Below, piece by piece: positions 17,687 through 26,235 of a DNA stretch of 64,000 nucleotides. This DNA is from Burkholderiales bacterium (lineage in GTDB: Bacteria > Pseudomonadota > Gammaproteobacteria > Burkholderiales > Burkholderiaceae_C), in contig JACRBA010000135.1 in assembly GCA_016213265.1 (NCBI GenBank), positions 1 to 64,000 on the forward strand, given 5' to 3'. The translations under genes were made by a program, and so were the position numbers. A model generated the notes under the pieces. The model was not told the DNA's origin. It ran no database searches and saw only the letters and a program-made list of their open reading frames with translations. The stretch's first letter is position 1, and the number at the start of each line of letters is the position of its first letter.

Positions 17687-18849
17687 CGCTTGTTCTCCGC
17701 AGCGTATTGCACCGCCATGCGGCCAGCGCGCTCGCGCGCGACGATGAGCTTCATCACCTGCGCCGTGCCGTCGCCGATCTCCAGGCCCATCACGTCACGC
17801 AGGCGCTGCTGGTGCGGCAGGTCCATGCTCCATCCGTAGTGTCCGAAGGTCAGAATGCACTGGTGGATGGCGTCGAACGCCGTCTTCGGCCCCATCCATT
17901 TGACCATCGCCGCTTCCGCGGTGTGCGGCTGCCCGGCATCGCGCAGCGCCAGCGCGTGATAGCTCAGCTGGCGACACGCCGCGATCAGGGTCTCGAACTC
18001 GACGATGGGGAACGACACGCCCTGGTACTGCACCAGCGGCGCACCCATGGCCTGGCGCTCTTTGACGTACTCCCAGGTCTCGTCGATCGATGCCTGCGCC
18101 GCGCCAAGGCACTGCAGCGCGATCAGGATGCGGCTGAAGTCGAAGCCCTGCATCACCTGCGTGAAGCCCTTGCCCTCTGGGCCCATCATGTTCTCGGCCG
18201 GCACGCGCACCTCGTCGAAGAACACCGAGCCGCGGCCGATGATCTTGCTGCCCAGATCGTTGAAGCGCGTGCGCTGGATGCCGGGCAGGTCCATCGGCAC
18301 CAGGAAGGCGCTGATGCCGCGTGCGCCTGCGTCGGCGGCGCCGGTGCGGGCGAACAGGATCATCGCATCGCACTGGTCGGAGAAGGTGATCGAGGTCTTT
18401 TCGCCGGAGAGCACGAAGTGCTGGCCCTCGCGCCGCGCCTTGAGCTGCAGATTGGCCGCGTCTGAGCCGCCACGCGGCTCGGTCAGGCCGAGGCCGATGA
18501 TGGCCTCGCCGGCGACGAGCCGGGTGTTCCAGTGGCGCGCCAGCTCGGGATTCGCGTTGCGGTGGACGATGGCACCCATCAGCGACCCAAGCAGCTGCAA
18601 ATAGCTGATGTTGAAGTCGCCGTAGGCCATCTCCTCGGTGATGATCCCTGAGGTGACGCCGCTCAGCCCGAGACCGCCGTACTCCTCCGGAAGGTCGACA
18701 CCGATCAGACCGAGTGCGCCGATCTCCTTCATGAGGGCGCGATCGAATCCGGGTTCGGCCTCGCGCGCCTGGTAGCGGGGCTTGAGTTTCTCGCGGGCAA
18801 AGCGACGTGCAACGTCGCGCAGCGCGATCTGGTCTTCGTTAAGCAGCAT
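17683..18849 (-). CDS. Acyl-CoA dehydrogenase, cyclohexanecarboxyl-CoA-dehydrogenase-like
   Basis: A 388-residue acyl-CoA dehydrogenase. LTEPRGGSD and KERQAMGAPLVQYQGVSFP are clear. Helix G reads FDFSRILIAL with no Glu, and the MCAD-type base position reads EIGDGTAQ, with Asp for Glu. This pattern and the YQGVSFP segment remind me of alicyclic acyl-CoA dehydrogenases, though that is from memory. I prefer ATG 18849 over the GTG at 18858 because AGGAG lies 8 bases before the ATG and touches the GTG. First gene of operon B, with operator 2 about 150 bases upstream. Confidence 0.9.
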   Translation of the reverse strand: MLLNEDQIALRDVARRFAREKLKPRYQAREAEPGFDRALMKEIGALGLIGVDLPEEYGGLGLSGVTSGIITEEMAYGDFNISYLQLLGSLMGAIVHRNANPELARHWNTRLVAGEAIIGLGLTEPRGGSDAANLQLKARREGQHFVLSGEKTSITFSDQCDAMILFARTGAADAGARGISAFLVPMDLPGIQRTRFNDLGSKIIGRGSVFFDEVRVPAENMMGPEGKGFTQVMQGFDFSRILIALQCLGAAQASIDETWEYVKERQAMGAPLVQYQGVSFPIVEFETLIAACRQLSYHALALRDAGQPHTAEAAMVKWMGPKTAFDAIHQCILTFGHYGWSMDLPHQQRLRDVMGLEIGDGTAQVMKLIVARERAGRMAVQYAAENKR

Positions 18850-18968
18850 CTGTAGCACTCCTGAAGGCTGGTTCCGGCTGGCCAGTGATGGCCCATCGGA
18901 TCGCTACGGGCGCTCCACGCTGCGATGACACCGCCACGCCTGGAACCCGTCGATCCCTGTCGGCCTCA

Positions 18969-18997
18969 TTGGCAGACTCGGTTCGATATGATAGCAT
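18969..18997 (+). promoter_or_regulatory. Possible promoter for the TetR operon
   Basis: TTGGCA at 18969-18974 and TAGCAT at 18992-18997 are spaced by 17 bases and resemble sigma-70 elements. Operator 2 begins 3 bases after the -10 box, where a repressor would cover the start point. No leader feature other than the operator and an inverted repeat at 19084 was seen. Confidence 0.35.
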
Positions 18998-18999
18998 GT

Positions 19000-19013
19000 C
19001 AAACATACGTTAG
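19000..19013. promoter_or_regulatory. Palindromic operator 2 (CWAACRNNYGTTNG)
   Basis: CAAACATACGTTAG lies between the divergent operons B (leftward, start 18849) and C (rightward, start 19099). It would let one repressor control both, and autoregulate its own gene, the first gene of operon C. Confidence 0.65.
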
Positions 19014-19083
19014 TTAGCCTTGCCCAGCGCTGACCGATTAACTGGGACTCGGGAAGGTAAAATCCAACGATCGTCTCCAACCC

Positions 19084-19097
19084 TTCGAGCCCTCGAA
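19084..19097. repeat. Inverted repeat at the TetR start codon
   Basis: TTCGAG and CTCGAA flank two bases and end 1 base before the ATG at 19099. The repeat occupies the place of a ribosome binding site, and no AGGAG-like sequence is visible there. Confidence 0.4.
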
Positions 19098-19098
19098 C

Positions 19099-19722
19099 AT
19101 GACCACCAAGACTCGTGAGGCCAGCGTTCGCACCGAGGCGGACACCGCCACGCGCGAGCGGATACTCCTCGAAGCCTCGCGGTTGTTTCGCCATCATGGC
19201 TACGCGGCGACCACGCTGCGCGAGGTGGCTGATGCTGCCGGCATCAAAGCCGGCAGCATCTACTACCACTTCGAATCCAAGGAGCAGATCCTCGGCGAGG
19301 TGTTGGACAAGGGCATACAAGCCGTCGCCGATGCAGTTCGCCAGCGGGTGGAGTCGCTGCCAAAGGACGCGACGGCGCGCATGAAAGTCGCCGCGGCGAT
19401 CGAGGGGCATCTCTGGGGTCTGCTGCACCATGGCGACTTCACGTCCGCCAACATCCGCATCTACGGCCAGATTCCGCTGGCGGCGAAGAACCGCCACCGC
19501 AAGGTGCGACGCGAGTACGCCGACTACTGGGATGCGCTGCTCGACGAAGCCACTCGGCGCGGCGAGTTGCGGCGCGACATCGGCGCCACCGTCGCGCGCT
19601 TGTTCGTAATAGGCGCGCTGAACTGGACTGTCGAGTGGTACAACCCGCAGAAGGGTTCTTTCGACGACTTCGTCAAGCAGATCACCACGATCGTGTTCGA
19701 CGGCACCTTTGTGAGGGAGTAG
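19099..19722 (+). CDS. TetR-family transcriptional regulator
   Basis: A 207-residue TetR repressor. The N-terminal helix-turn-helix covers about residues 20-66 (ERILLEASRLFRHHGYAATT, then IKAGSIYYHFESKEQIL). The C-terminal ligand domain is helical and lacks a recognised signature. It is divergent from operon B and heads operon C; operator 2 sits in its promoter. I infer that it represses the seven palindromic sites of the island and is released by an acyl-CoA or free acid of the pathway, as known for PsrA and other TetR regulators of fatty-acid catabolism. Confidence 0.92.
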   Translation: MTTKTREASVRTEADTATRERILLEASRLFRHHGYAATTLREVADAAGIKAGSIYYHFESKEQILGEVLDKGIQAVADAVRQRVESLPKDATARMKVAAAIEGHLWGLLHHGDFTSANIRIYGQIPLAAKNRHRKVRREYADYWDALLDEATRRGELRRDIGATVARLFVIGALNWTVEWYNPQKGSFDDFVKQITTIVFDGTFVRE

Positions 19723-19729
19723 GGCCAAG

Positions 19730-20236
19730 GTGAGCGTGAAGACGGGTTGGGAGGGACGCTTCTTCGAAGACTTCGAGGTCGGCGACGAGTACCGTCACCC
19801 CCTGGGTCGTACCGTCACCCAGCACGACAACATCTGGTTCACGCTGCTGACGCAGAACGTCGCGGCGGTGCACTTCGACGGGCACTACGCCGCCAAGACC
19901 GAGTTCGGCAAGCCATTGGTGAACTCCTGCTTCACGCTGGCGCTGGTGACGGGACAATCGGTCATCGACGTCTCGTACAACGTCTTCGCCAACCTCGGCT
20001 GGGACGAGGTGCGATTGCCGAACCCGGTGTTCGAGGGTGACACGATTTACGCACGCTCGACGGTGCTCGAAACGCGCGAGTCGAAGTCGCGGCCGAGCCT
20101 CGGCGTGGTGACCGTCGCCACGGAAGGCTTCAACCAGGACGGAGTGGTTGTGTGCACTTTCAGGCGCACGCTGCTGGTCTACCGGCGCGGCATGGCACCG
20201 GACCGCTCGCCGCCGGTCCCCCAATCCCATCACTGA
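19730..20236 (+). CDS. MaoC-family hydratase, mesaconyl-CoA-hydratase-like
   Basis: A 168-residue hotdog protein. The region TLLTQNVAAVHFDGHYAAKT contains the N...H.D pattern of MaoC hydratases, and FGKPLVNSCFTLALVTG and NLGWDEVRLP follow as in the mesaconyl-CoA-hydratase-like group. It starts with GTG at 19730, 7 bases after the TetR stop. It may hydrate a branched or dicarboxylic enoyl-CoA; identity beyond the family is not proven. Confidence 0.87.
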   Translation: MSVKTGWEGRFFEDFEVGDEYRHPLGRTVTQHDNIWFTLLTQNVAAVHFDGHYAAKTEFGKPLVNSCFTLALVTGQSVIDVSYNVFANLGWDEVRLPNPVFEGDTIYARSTVLETRESKSRPSLGVVTVATEGFNQDGVVVCTFRRTLLVYRRGMAPDRSPPVPQSHH

Positions 20237-20283
20237 ACAACTGACCGAAAGCGCGTACGCGTCGGCGTGCGCGGGCAATACCC

Positions 20284-21957
20284 GTGAACGACCAGGAACT
20301 CATCGACCGCTACGGCCCGCGCGAGGCCATGGAGTACGACGTCGTGATCGTCGGCGCGGGCCCCGCCGGGCTGGCCACGGCAATCCGGCTCAAGCAACTG
20401 AATCCGCAGGCGTCGGTCGTGGTCATCGAGAAGGGCTCGGAACCGGGGGCCCACATCCTCTCCGGCGCGGTGATGGACCCGCGCGCCATCACCGAACTGC
20501 TGCCCGACTGGAAGGAACGCGGCGCGCCGCTGCTGCAGCCCGTGACGGGTGACGACGTTCTCTTCCTGTCGCCCACGGGCAGCCGGCGCACGCCCGACTG
20601 GCTGGTGCCGCGCAATTTCCACAACCATGGCTGCTACGTCGTCTCGCTGGGCAACGTGGTGCGGTGGCTGGCGCAGCAGGCCGAAGGCCTGGGCGTGGAG
20701 ATCTTTCCCGGGTTCGCCGCCGCCGCGGTGCTGTACGACGAGCAGGGTGCGGTGCGCGGGGTCGCCACCGGCAACATGGGCATGTGCAAGAACGGAGAAC
20801 CCGGCGATGCGTTCCAACTCGGCATGGAACTGCTCGGCAAGTACACGGTCTTTGCCGAGGGTGCACGTGGCCATCTCGGCAAGCAGCTGATTGCCCGCTA
20901 TCGCCTCGACGAGGGCCGAGATCCGCAGACCTTCGCGATCGGCATCAAGGAGCTGTGGGAAGTCGATCCGCAGCGCGCCGAGCCCGGCCGGGTGGTGCAC
21001 ACCGCCGGCTGGCCGATGACCGACGACACCTTCGGCGGCGGCTTCCTCTACCACCTGTCAGACCGCAAGGTGACGCTGGGCTTCGTGATCGGGCTCGACT
21101 ACCGCAACCCGCACATGAGCCCGTTCGAGGAGATGCAGCGCTGGAAGACCCACCCGGCGGTCCGTGCGCACATCGAGGGCGGCAAACGCCTGGGCTACGG
21201 CGCGCGGGCCATCAACAACGGCACCCCGCAAGCGCTGCCCAAGACGGTGTTCCCGGGCGGTGCGCTGGTCGGATGCGATGCCGGCTACCTCAATGCGGCG
21301 CGCATCAAGGGCAGCCATGCCGCCATCAAGAGCGGCATGCTGTGTGCCGAGGCCCTTGCCCCGGCGCTGGCCGCAGGGCGCCTGCGTGACGAGCTGACGG
21401 CCTACCCCGAAGCCTTCACGGCCAGCTGGCTGCACGACGAACTGAAGCAGTCGCGCAACTTCAAGCTGTGGTTCAAGAAGGGCAAGCTCATGGGCCAGTT
21501 GATGACCGGCGTGGAGCAGTGGCTGCTGCCCAAGATCGGCATCGCGAGTCCGCCTTGGACCCTGCACTCAACCCGGCGCGACCACGAAGCGCTGCTGCCT
21601 GCCGATCAGGCCGCTCCGATTGCCTACCCCAAGCCCGACGGCGTGATCAGCTTCGACCGTCTGGGTTCGGTGTTCCTGAGCAACACCAATCACGAAGAGA
21701 ACCAGCCCGCACACCTGACGCTGAAGGACGCGTCAGTGCCCGTGGACGTCAACCTGGCGCGTTTCGCAGGACCCGAAGCTCGCTATTGCCCGGCCGGCGT
21801 TTACGAGTTCGTCGAGGGCGAAGCCGAACAGCCGCGGCTGCAGATCAATGCGCAGAACTGCGTGCACTGCAAGACCTGCGACATCAAGGACCCGACACAG
21901 AACATTGTCTGGGTGACTCCCGAGGGCGGCGGCGGCCCGGTCTACGCCGGCATGTGA
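20284..21957 (+). CDS. Electron-transfer flavoprotein:ubiquinone oxidoreductase
   Basis: A 557-residue ETF-QO, a monotopic membrane iron-sulfur flavoprotein that passes electrons from reduced ETF to quinone. The FAD motif VIVGAGPAGLA lies at about residues 20-30. The C-terminal 4Fe-4S site is NAQNCVHCKTCDIKDP, with a further Cys upstream in EARYCPAGVYEF. GTG at 20284 is used; an internal Met before EYDVVIVG is the alternative. It would serve the five acyl-CoA dehydrogenases of the island. No ETF alpha/beta genes are in the window, so ETF must come from elsewhere. Confidence 0.93.
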   Translation: MNDQELIDRYGPREAMEYDVVIVGAGPAGLATAIRLKQLNPQASVVVIEKGSEPGAHILSGAVMDPRAITELLPDWKERGAPLLQPVTGDDVLFLSPTGSRRTPDWLVPRNFHNHGCYVVSLGNVVRWLAQQAEGLGVEIFPGFAAAAVLYDEQGAVRGVATGNMGMCKNGEPGDAFQLGMELLGKYTVFAEGARGHLGKQLIARYRLDEGRDPQTFAIGIKELWEVDPQRAEPGRVVHTAGWPMTDDTFGGGFLYHLSDRKVTLGFVIGLDYRNPHMSPFEEMQRWKTHPAVRAHIEGGKRLGYGARAINNGTPQALPKTVFPGGALVGCDAGYLNAARIKGSHAAIKSGMLCAEALAPALAAGRLRDELTAYPEAFTASWLHDELKQSRNFKLWFKKGKLMGQLMTGVEQWLLPKIGIASPPWTLHSTRRDHEALLPADQAAPIAYPKPDGVISFDRLGSVFLSNTNHEENQPAHLTLKDASVPVDVNLARFAGPEARYCPAGVYEFVEGEAEQPRLQINAQNCVHCKTCDIKDPTQNIVWVTPEGGGGPVYAGM

Positions 21958-21967
21958 GACCGAGACC

Positions 21968-22843
21968 ATGACAGCAGAAACGCCTGTTTCGTTCGGGTTC
22001 GACGACGCCGCGCTGGCCGCGCTGCCGCTCGTCTACCAGCCCGGTCTGTTCGACGGCCAGGTGGTGATGGTGTCGGGCGCCGGCAGTGGCATCGGCAAGG
22101 CCATCGCCTTCCTGTATGCACGGTTAGGCGCGAGACTCGTCATTTGCGGCCGCGACCGCGCCAAGCTCGATGCATGCGAAGCCTGGCTTCGGCGCCTGGG
22201 CAGCCCCGACGTGCTGGTGCAGCCCACCGACATCCGCCGCAGCGAGGCCGTCGCGCAGCTGTTCGACGCCGCCTACCAACGCTTCGGCCGCGTGGACGTG
22301 CAGGTCAACAACGCCGGTGGCCAGTTTCCGAAGGCCGCGCTCGACATCAGTCCCAAGGGCTGGAAGGCGGTGGTCGACAACAACCTGAACGGCACCTGGT
22401 TCATGATGCACGAGGCCGCCAAGCGCTGGCGCGATGCCGGCAAGCCCGGCAGCATCGTCAACATCGTGCTGACTTTCCAGCGCGGCTTTCCCGGCGTGGC
22501 GCACAGCTGCGCGGCGCGTGCAGCGGTCACCTACCTGTCTAAGACGGTGGCGGTAGAGTGGGCGCCCTACGGCATTCGCGTCAACTGCGTGGCCCCCGGC
22601 GTCATCGAAAGCAGTGGCTTCGCCCACTACGCGCCCGAGGCCCGGGCGAAGTTCTCGCGCGGCAACCCGATGCTGAGACATGGCAACGTGCAGGACATCG
22701 CCAACGCGGTGGTCTACCTCACCGGACCGAGCGGCGACTTCGTCAACGGCGAACTGCTCAACGTCGACGGCGGCGGCATCCTCTGGGGCGAGCTGTGGAC
22801 CATCCCCAAGCCGGCCTATTTCAACGCGGGGCAGACGCCATGA
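21968..22843 (+). CDS. PECR-like SDR
   Basis: A 291-residue SDR with SGAGSGIGKAIAFLYARLG and NNAGGQFP. The catalytic tetrad is altered as in the SDR at 3426: VAHSCAARAAV, Ser for Tyr and Arg for Lys. The ending VDGGGILWGELW is shared with the next gene, so the two arose by tandem duplication. It follows ETF-QO by 10 bases. Reduction of an enoyl- or dienoyl-CoA is the likely reaction class. Confidence 0.87.
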   Translation: MTAETPVSFGFDDAALAALPLVYQPGLFDGQVVMVSGAGSGIGKAIAFLYARLGARLVICGRDRAKLDACEAWLRRLGSPDVLVQPTDIRRSEAVAQLFDAAYQRFGRVDVQVNNAGGQFPKAALDISPKGWKAVVDNNLNGTWFMMHEAAKRWRDAGKPGSIVNIVLTFQRGFPGVAHSCAARAAVTYLSKTVAVEWAPYGIRVNCVAPGVIESSGFAHYAPEARAKFSRGNPMLRHGNVQDIANAVVYLTGPSGDFVNGELLNVDGGGILWGELWTIPKPAYFNAGQTP

Positions 22844-23730
22844 GCACTTCCGAGGATCAGCCGCGCTTCGGGCCGGGAGACCAGGCCCTGGCCGAGCTGC
22901 CGACGGTCTACCGCAGCGACCTCTTCGCGGGCAAGGTGGTGCTCGTGTCCGGCGCCGGCAGCGGCATCGGCAAGGCCATCGCCTTCCTGTACGCCCGCCT
23001 CGGTGCCACGCTGGCCATCTGCGGCCGCAAGGCCGATGCGCTCGAGCGCTGCGCCGAACAATTGCGCACACTCGGCGGCGGCCGTGAGGTTCTCGCCTTC
23101 CCGATGAGCATCCGCGATCCGGATCAGGTCGAAGCACTCTTCGAAGCCGTGTGGCAGCGCTTCGGCGGATTGGACGTGCTGGTCAACAATGCCGGCGGCC
23201 AGTTCGCGGCCCACGCGATGGACTTCGCCGAGAAGGGCTGGAACGCGGTCATCGACACCAACCTCAACGGCACCTGGTACATGATGCAGGCCGCCGCCAA
23301 GCGCTGGGTGCACGACGGCAAGCGCGGCGGCAACGTCGTCACCATCGCGGCAGCGGTGGACCGCGGCCTCCCCGGCATGGCGCACACCGCGGCCTCGCGG
23401 GCCGGCGTGATCGCGCTGTCCAAGACGCTGGCGGTCGAGTGGGCCGAGCACGACATCCGCGTCAACTGCATCGGCGCCGGCGCGATCGAGAGCAACGGCT
23501 TCAACAACTACAAGGAAGAGCACGTCGGCGGGCTGTTCCGCACCAACCCGATGCTGCGCGCCGGCGACGTGCAAGACGTCGCCGAAGCCGTGGTCTACCT
23601 GACCGCGCCGTCGGGCAAGTACATCACCGGCGAGACGATCAACATCGACGGCGGCATGGTGCTGTGGGGCGACTTCTGGCCCGCCGGCATGCCCGACTAC
23701 TTCCGGCCGCCAGGCCCGTCCGCTTCATGA
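22840..23730 (+). CDS. PECR-like SDR (tandem paralogue)
   Basis: A 296-residue SDR, closely similar to the preceding one over SGAGSGIGKAIAFLYARLGA, NNAGGQF and LNGTWYMM. The active site reads MAHTAASRAGV, Thr for Tyr and Arg for Lys. The start ATG overlaps the previous stop as ATGA. Two adjacent copies could form a heterotetramer or act on different double-bond positions; the sequence does not say which. Confidence 0.87.
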   Translation: MSTSEDQPRFGPGDQALAELPTVYRSDLFAGKVVLVSGAGSGIGKAIAFLYARLGATLAICGRKADALERCAEQLRTLGGGREVLAFPMSIRDPDQVEALFEAVWQRFGGLDVLVNNAGGQFAAHAMDFAEKGWNAVIDTNLNGTWYMMQAAAKRWVHDGKRGGNVVTIAAAVDRGLPGMAHTAASRAGVIALSKTLAVEWAEHDIRVNCIGAGAIESNGFNNYKEEHVGGLFRTNPMLRAGDVQDVAEAVVYLTAPSGKYITGETINIDGGMVLWGDFWPAGMPDYFRPPGPSAS

Positions 23731-24974
23731 CGCATCAAGACGCATCCTCGCCACAACCCGTCGGTCCGCTGACCGGCGTGCGCATCGTCGATCTCACCAG
23801 CGTCGTGATGGGGCCCTTCGCATCGCAGATTCTGGCTGACTTCGGCGCCGACGTAATCAAGGTCGAGTCGCCCGAGGGCGACACGGTGCGCTACATCGGG
23901 CCGAGTCGCAGCAAGGGCATGGGTCCGATGTACCTGGCGCTCAACCGCAATAAGCGCAGCATCGCGCTGGATCTCCGCAAGCCGGAAGCGCTGGCCGCAC
24001 TGCAGAGGCTGATCGAAGGCGCCGACGTGCTGCTGTTCAACCTGCGGCCCGCCTCGATGGCACGCCTAGGTCTGAGCTACGACGACGTCGCCAAGGTGAA
24101 CCCGCGCATCGTCTACTGCGGCTGCTATGGCTTCGGCGAGGCTGGCCGCTATGCCGGCAAGCCGGCGCTCGACGACCTGATCCAGGGCTCGGTGGCGCTG
24201 CCTGCGCTGGTGGGCCGCATCACCGGCGAACCGCGCTACCTGCCCACCAACCTGTGCGACCGCACGACCGGCCTGACCGCCGTCTACAGCGTGATCGCCG
24301 CACTCTACGCGCGCGAGAAGACCGGCCGCGGGCAGGCCATCGAAGTGCCGATGTTCGAGACCATGACGCAGTTCGTGCTCTCCGACCACATGTTCGGCAA
24401 GACCTTCGACCCGCCGCTGGCCGACGCCGGCTATGTTCGGCTGCTGTCCAAGGACCGCCGACCGCTGCGGACCCAGGATGGCTACGTGTGCGTGCTGATC
24501 TACATAGACCGTCACTGGAAGAGTTTCTGCGAGATGCTCGGCCGTCGCGACATGCTCGAGGATCCGCGCTTCCTGGCCATGTCCGACCGCACGCGCAACG
24601 TCGATGCGCTGTATGCCTTCGTGGCCGAGGTGATCGCGACGCGCACGACCGCCGAGTGGATGGAAGCGCTTGCCCGCGCCGACATCCCGGTGGCGCCGAT
24701 GCACACGCCCGACAGCCTTATGGATGACCCCCATCTGGCCGACGTGGGGATGTTCGAATGGATCGAGCACCCGACCGAAGGTCGCATACGGCAGATGAAC
24801 GTGCCGGGGTCGTGGTCCGGTACGCCTCCAGGGGTGCGCCGTCATGCCCCGCTCCTGGGAGAGAACACGCGCGAGGTGCTGGCCGAAACCGGCTGCTCGG
24901 CCGAAGAGATCGCGCGGCTGATCGAGGCCGGGGCGGCATGCGAAGCTGCGGCGAACCCCGACCTGAAACCCTGA
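23727..24974 (+). CDS. Class III (CaiB/BaiF) CoA transferase
   Basis: A 415-residue family III CoA transferase, moving CoA between carboxylic acids. The N-terminal signature GVRIVDLTSVVMGPFASQIL is followed by DFGADVIKVESPEGD and NKRSIALDL. The catalytic Asp is expected in ALDDLIQGSVA. The end reads APLLGENTREVL. The start overlaps the SDR stop as ATGA. Last gene of operon C. It could activate a pathway acid with CoA recycled from another thioester. Confidence 0.9.
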   Translation: MTHQDASSPQPVGPLTGVRIVDLTSVVMGPFASQILADFGADVIKVESPEGDTVRYIGPSRSKGMGPMYLALNRNKRSIALDLRKPEALAALQRLIEGADVLLFNLRPASMARLGLSYDDVAKVNPRIVYCGCYGFGEAGRYAGKPALDDLIQGSVALPALVGRITGEPRYLPTNLCDRTTGLTAVYSVIAALYAREKTGRGQAIEVPMFETMTQFVLSDHMFGKTFDPPLADAGYVRLLSKDRRPLRTQDGYVCVLIYIDRHWKSFCEMLGRRDMLEDPRFLAMSDRTRNVDALYAFVAEVIATRTTAEWMEALARADIPVAPMHTPDSLMDDPHLADVGMFEWIEHPTEGRIRQMNVPGSWSGTPPGVRRHAPLLGENTREVLAETGCSAEEIARLIEAGAACEAAANPDLKP

Positions 24975-24979
24975 AGTCG

Positions 24980-24998
24980 GCTGCCCGTTCGGGGCAGC
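24980..24998 (+). terminator. Hairpin between convergent operons
   Basis: GCTGCCC and GGGCAGC form a 7-bp stem with a GTTCG loop just after the CoA transferase stop. No T run follows, so termination by this element alone is doubtful. Confidence 0.3.
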
Positions 24999-25059
24999 TG
25001 GTGGGGCCGCTCTCGAGGAGCTCGCCCCCATCGCCGCCACGGCGGCTCTGTGTTGGACG

Positions 25060-26235
25060 TCACCCCCCCTTCGACCGGGGCGGTGCGCCTGCGCGCAGCC
25101 GGCCGCTGGCGCACAGCGCGTCGATCTCCTCTTGGTCGATGCCCCAGCGGCGAAGCTGCACGAAGGCGGCGGCATCGTCGCTGTGAGGCGGCCGCGGCAA
25201 AGCTGCGGGCGAACCCTGGAAGCGCGGCGCCGGCGCCGGTTGCCGCACGCCGGCGATCTCGACGAAGGTCTCGCGCTCTCGGTTGTGCGGATGCAGATGC
25301 GCCTCCCGCGGCGAGAGCACCGGCGCGAAGCAGGCGTCGCTGCCCTCGAGCAGCACGCACCACTGCGCGCGGGTGCGCGTGGCGAAAATGTCGGCCAACC
25401 TGGCCTTGTACTCGCGCCAGCGCGAGGGATCGTCGAAGTCGATCGCGTCGGGTGCAAGGCCCAGGCGCTCGAGCAGCAGGACGCGGAACTTGCGCTCGAT
25501 CGGCGCGATGCTGACGTACTCGCCGTCGGCGCAGCGGTAGACCTCGTAGTGCGGAGCGCCCGAGTCGAGCAGGTTGGTGCCACGCTCGCCAAGGTGCGCG
25601 CCGGCGCCGAAAAGTCCGAACATCGAAGTCAGCAGCGCCGCCGCGCCATCGACCATCGCCGCATCGACCACCTGCCCCGGACGACCGCGCTGCACGCGCC
25701 AAAGCGCCGCCAGCATGCCGAAGGCCAGCATCAGCCCGCCACCGCCGAAGTCGCCCACCAGGTTCAGCGGCGGCGTCGGTGCCACGCCCTCGCGGCCGAT
25801 GGCATGCAGCGCGCCGGACAGGGCGATGTAGTTCAGGTCATGCCCGGCCGCCTGGGCAAGCGGCCCCTTCTGGCCGAAGCCGGTGACGCGCCCGTAGACG
25901 AGCTTCGGTTGCTCGGCCAGGCAAACCTCGGGGCCGAGTCCCAGGCGCTCCATCGTGCCCGGCCGGTAGCCCTCGATCAGCGCGTCGCTGGCGGCCACGA
26001 CGTGGCGCGCGAAGGCCACGCCCTCGGCGGACTTGAGATCCACCGACACGGTGCGCTTGCCCCGGTTGAGCAGATCGAGATGCGGTGGTCGCTCAACCCC
26101 GAGCCCGCTGGCCACCAGCCTATCCAGGCGCAGCACTTCGGCGCCGAGGTCAGCGAGCAACATGCCGCACATGGGCCCGGGGCCGATGCCCGCGAACTCC
26201 ACCACCTTCATGCCGGCCAGAGGTCCCTTGTCCAT
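25060..26235 (-). CDS. Alpha-methylacyl-CoA racemase-like CoA transferase family protein
   Basis: A 391-residue member of the family III CoA transferase fold, closest to alpha-methylacyl-CoA racemase. It has GIGPGPMCGMLLADLGAEVL, NRGKRTVSVDLK and GYRPGTMERLGLGPE. The racemase catalytic pair seems present: His in GHDLNYIALSG and Asp in LVGDFGGGG. Such enzymes invert the (R)-2-methyl centre so that acyl-CoA dehydrogenase can act, which argues for a 2-methyl-branched (isoprenoid or sterol side chain) substrate. ATG at 26235 has a weak ribosome site. Confidence 0.88.
   Translation of the reverse strand: MDKGPLAGMKVVEFAGIGPGPMCGMLLADLGAEVLRLDRLVASGLGVERPPHLDLLNRGKRTVSVDLKSAEGVAFARHVVAASDALIEGYRPGTMERLGLGPEVCLAEQPKLVYGRVTGFGQKGPLAQAAGHDLNYIALSGALHAIGREGVAPTPPLNLVGDFGGGGLMLAFGMLAALWRVQRGRPGQVVDAAMVDGAAALLTSMFGLFGAGAHLGERGTNLLDSGAPHYEVYRCADGEYVSIAPIERKFRVLLLERLGLAPDAIDFDDPSRWREYKARLADIFATRTRAQWCVLLEGSDACFAPVLSPREAHLHPHNRERETFVEIAGVRQPAPAPRFQGSPAALPRPPHSDDAAAFVQLRRWGIDQEEIDALCASGRLRAGAPPRSKGG

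Noticed and set aside
24980-24998. Hairpin as a strong intrinsic terminator
   Set aside because: No T run on either side; listed only with low confidence.
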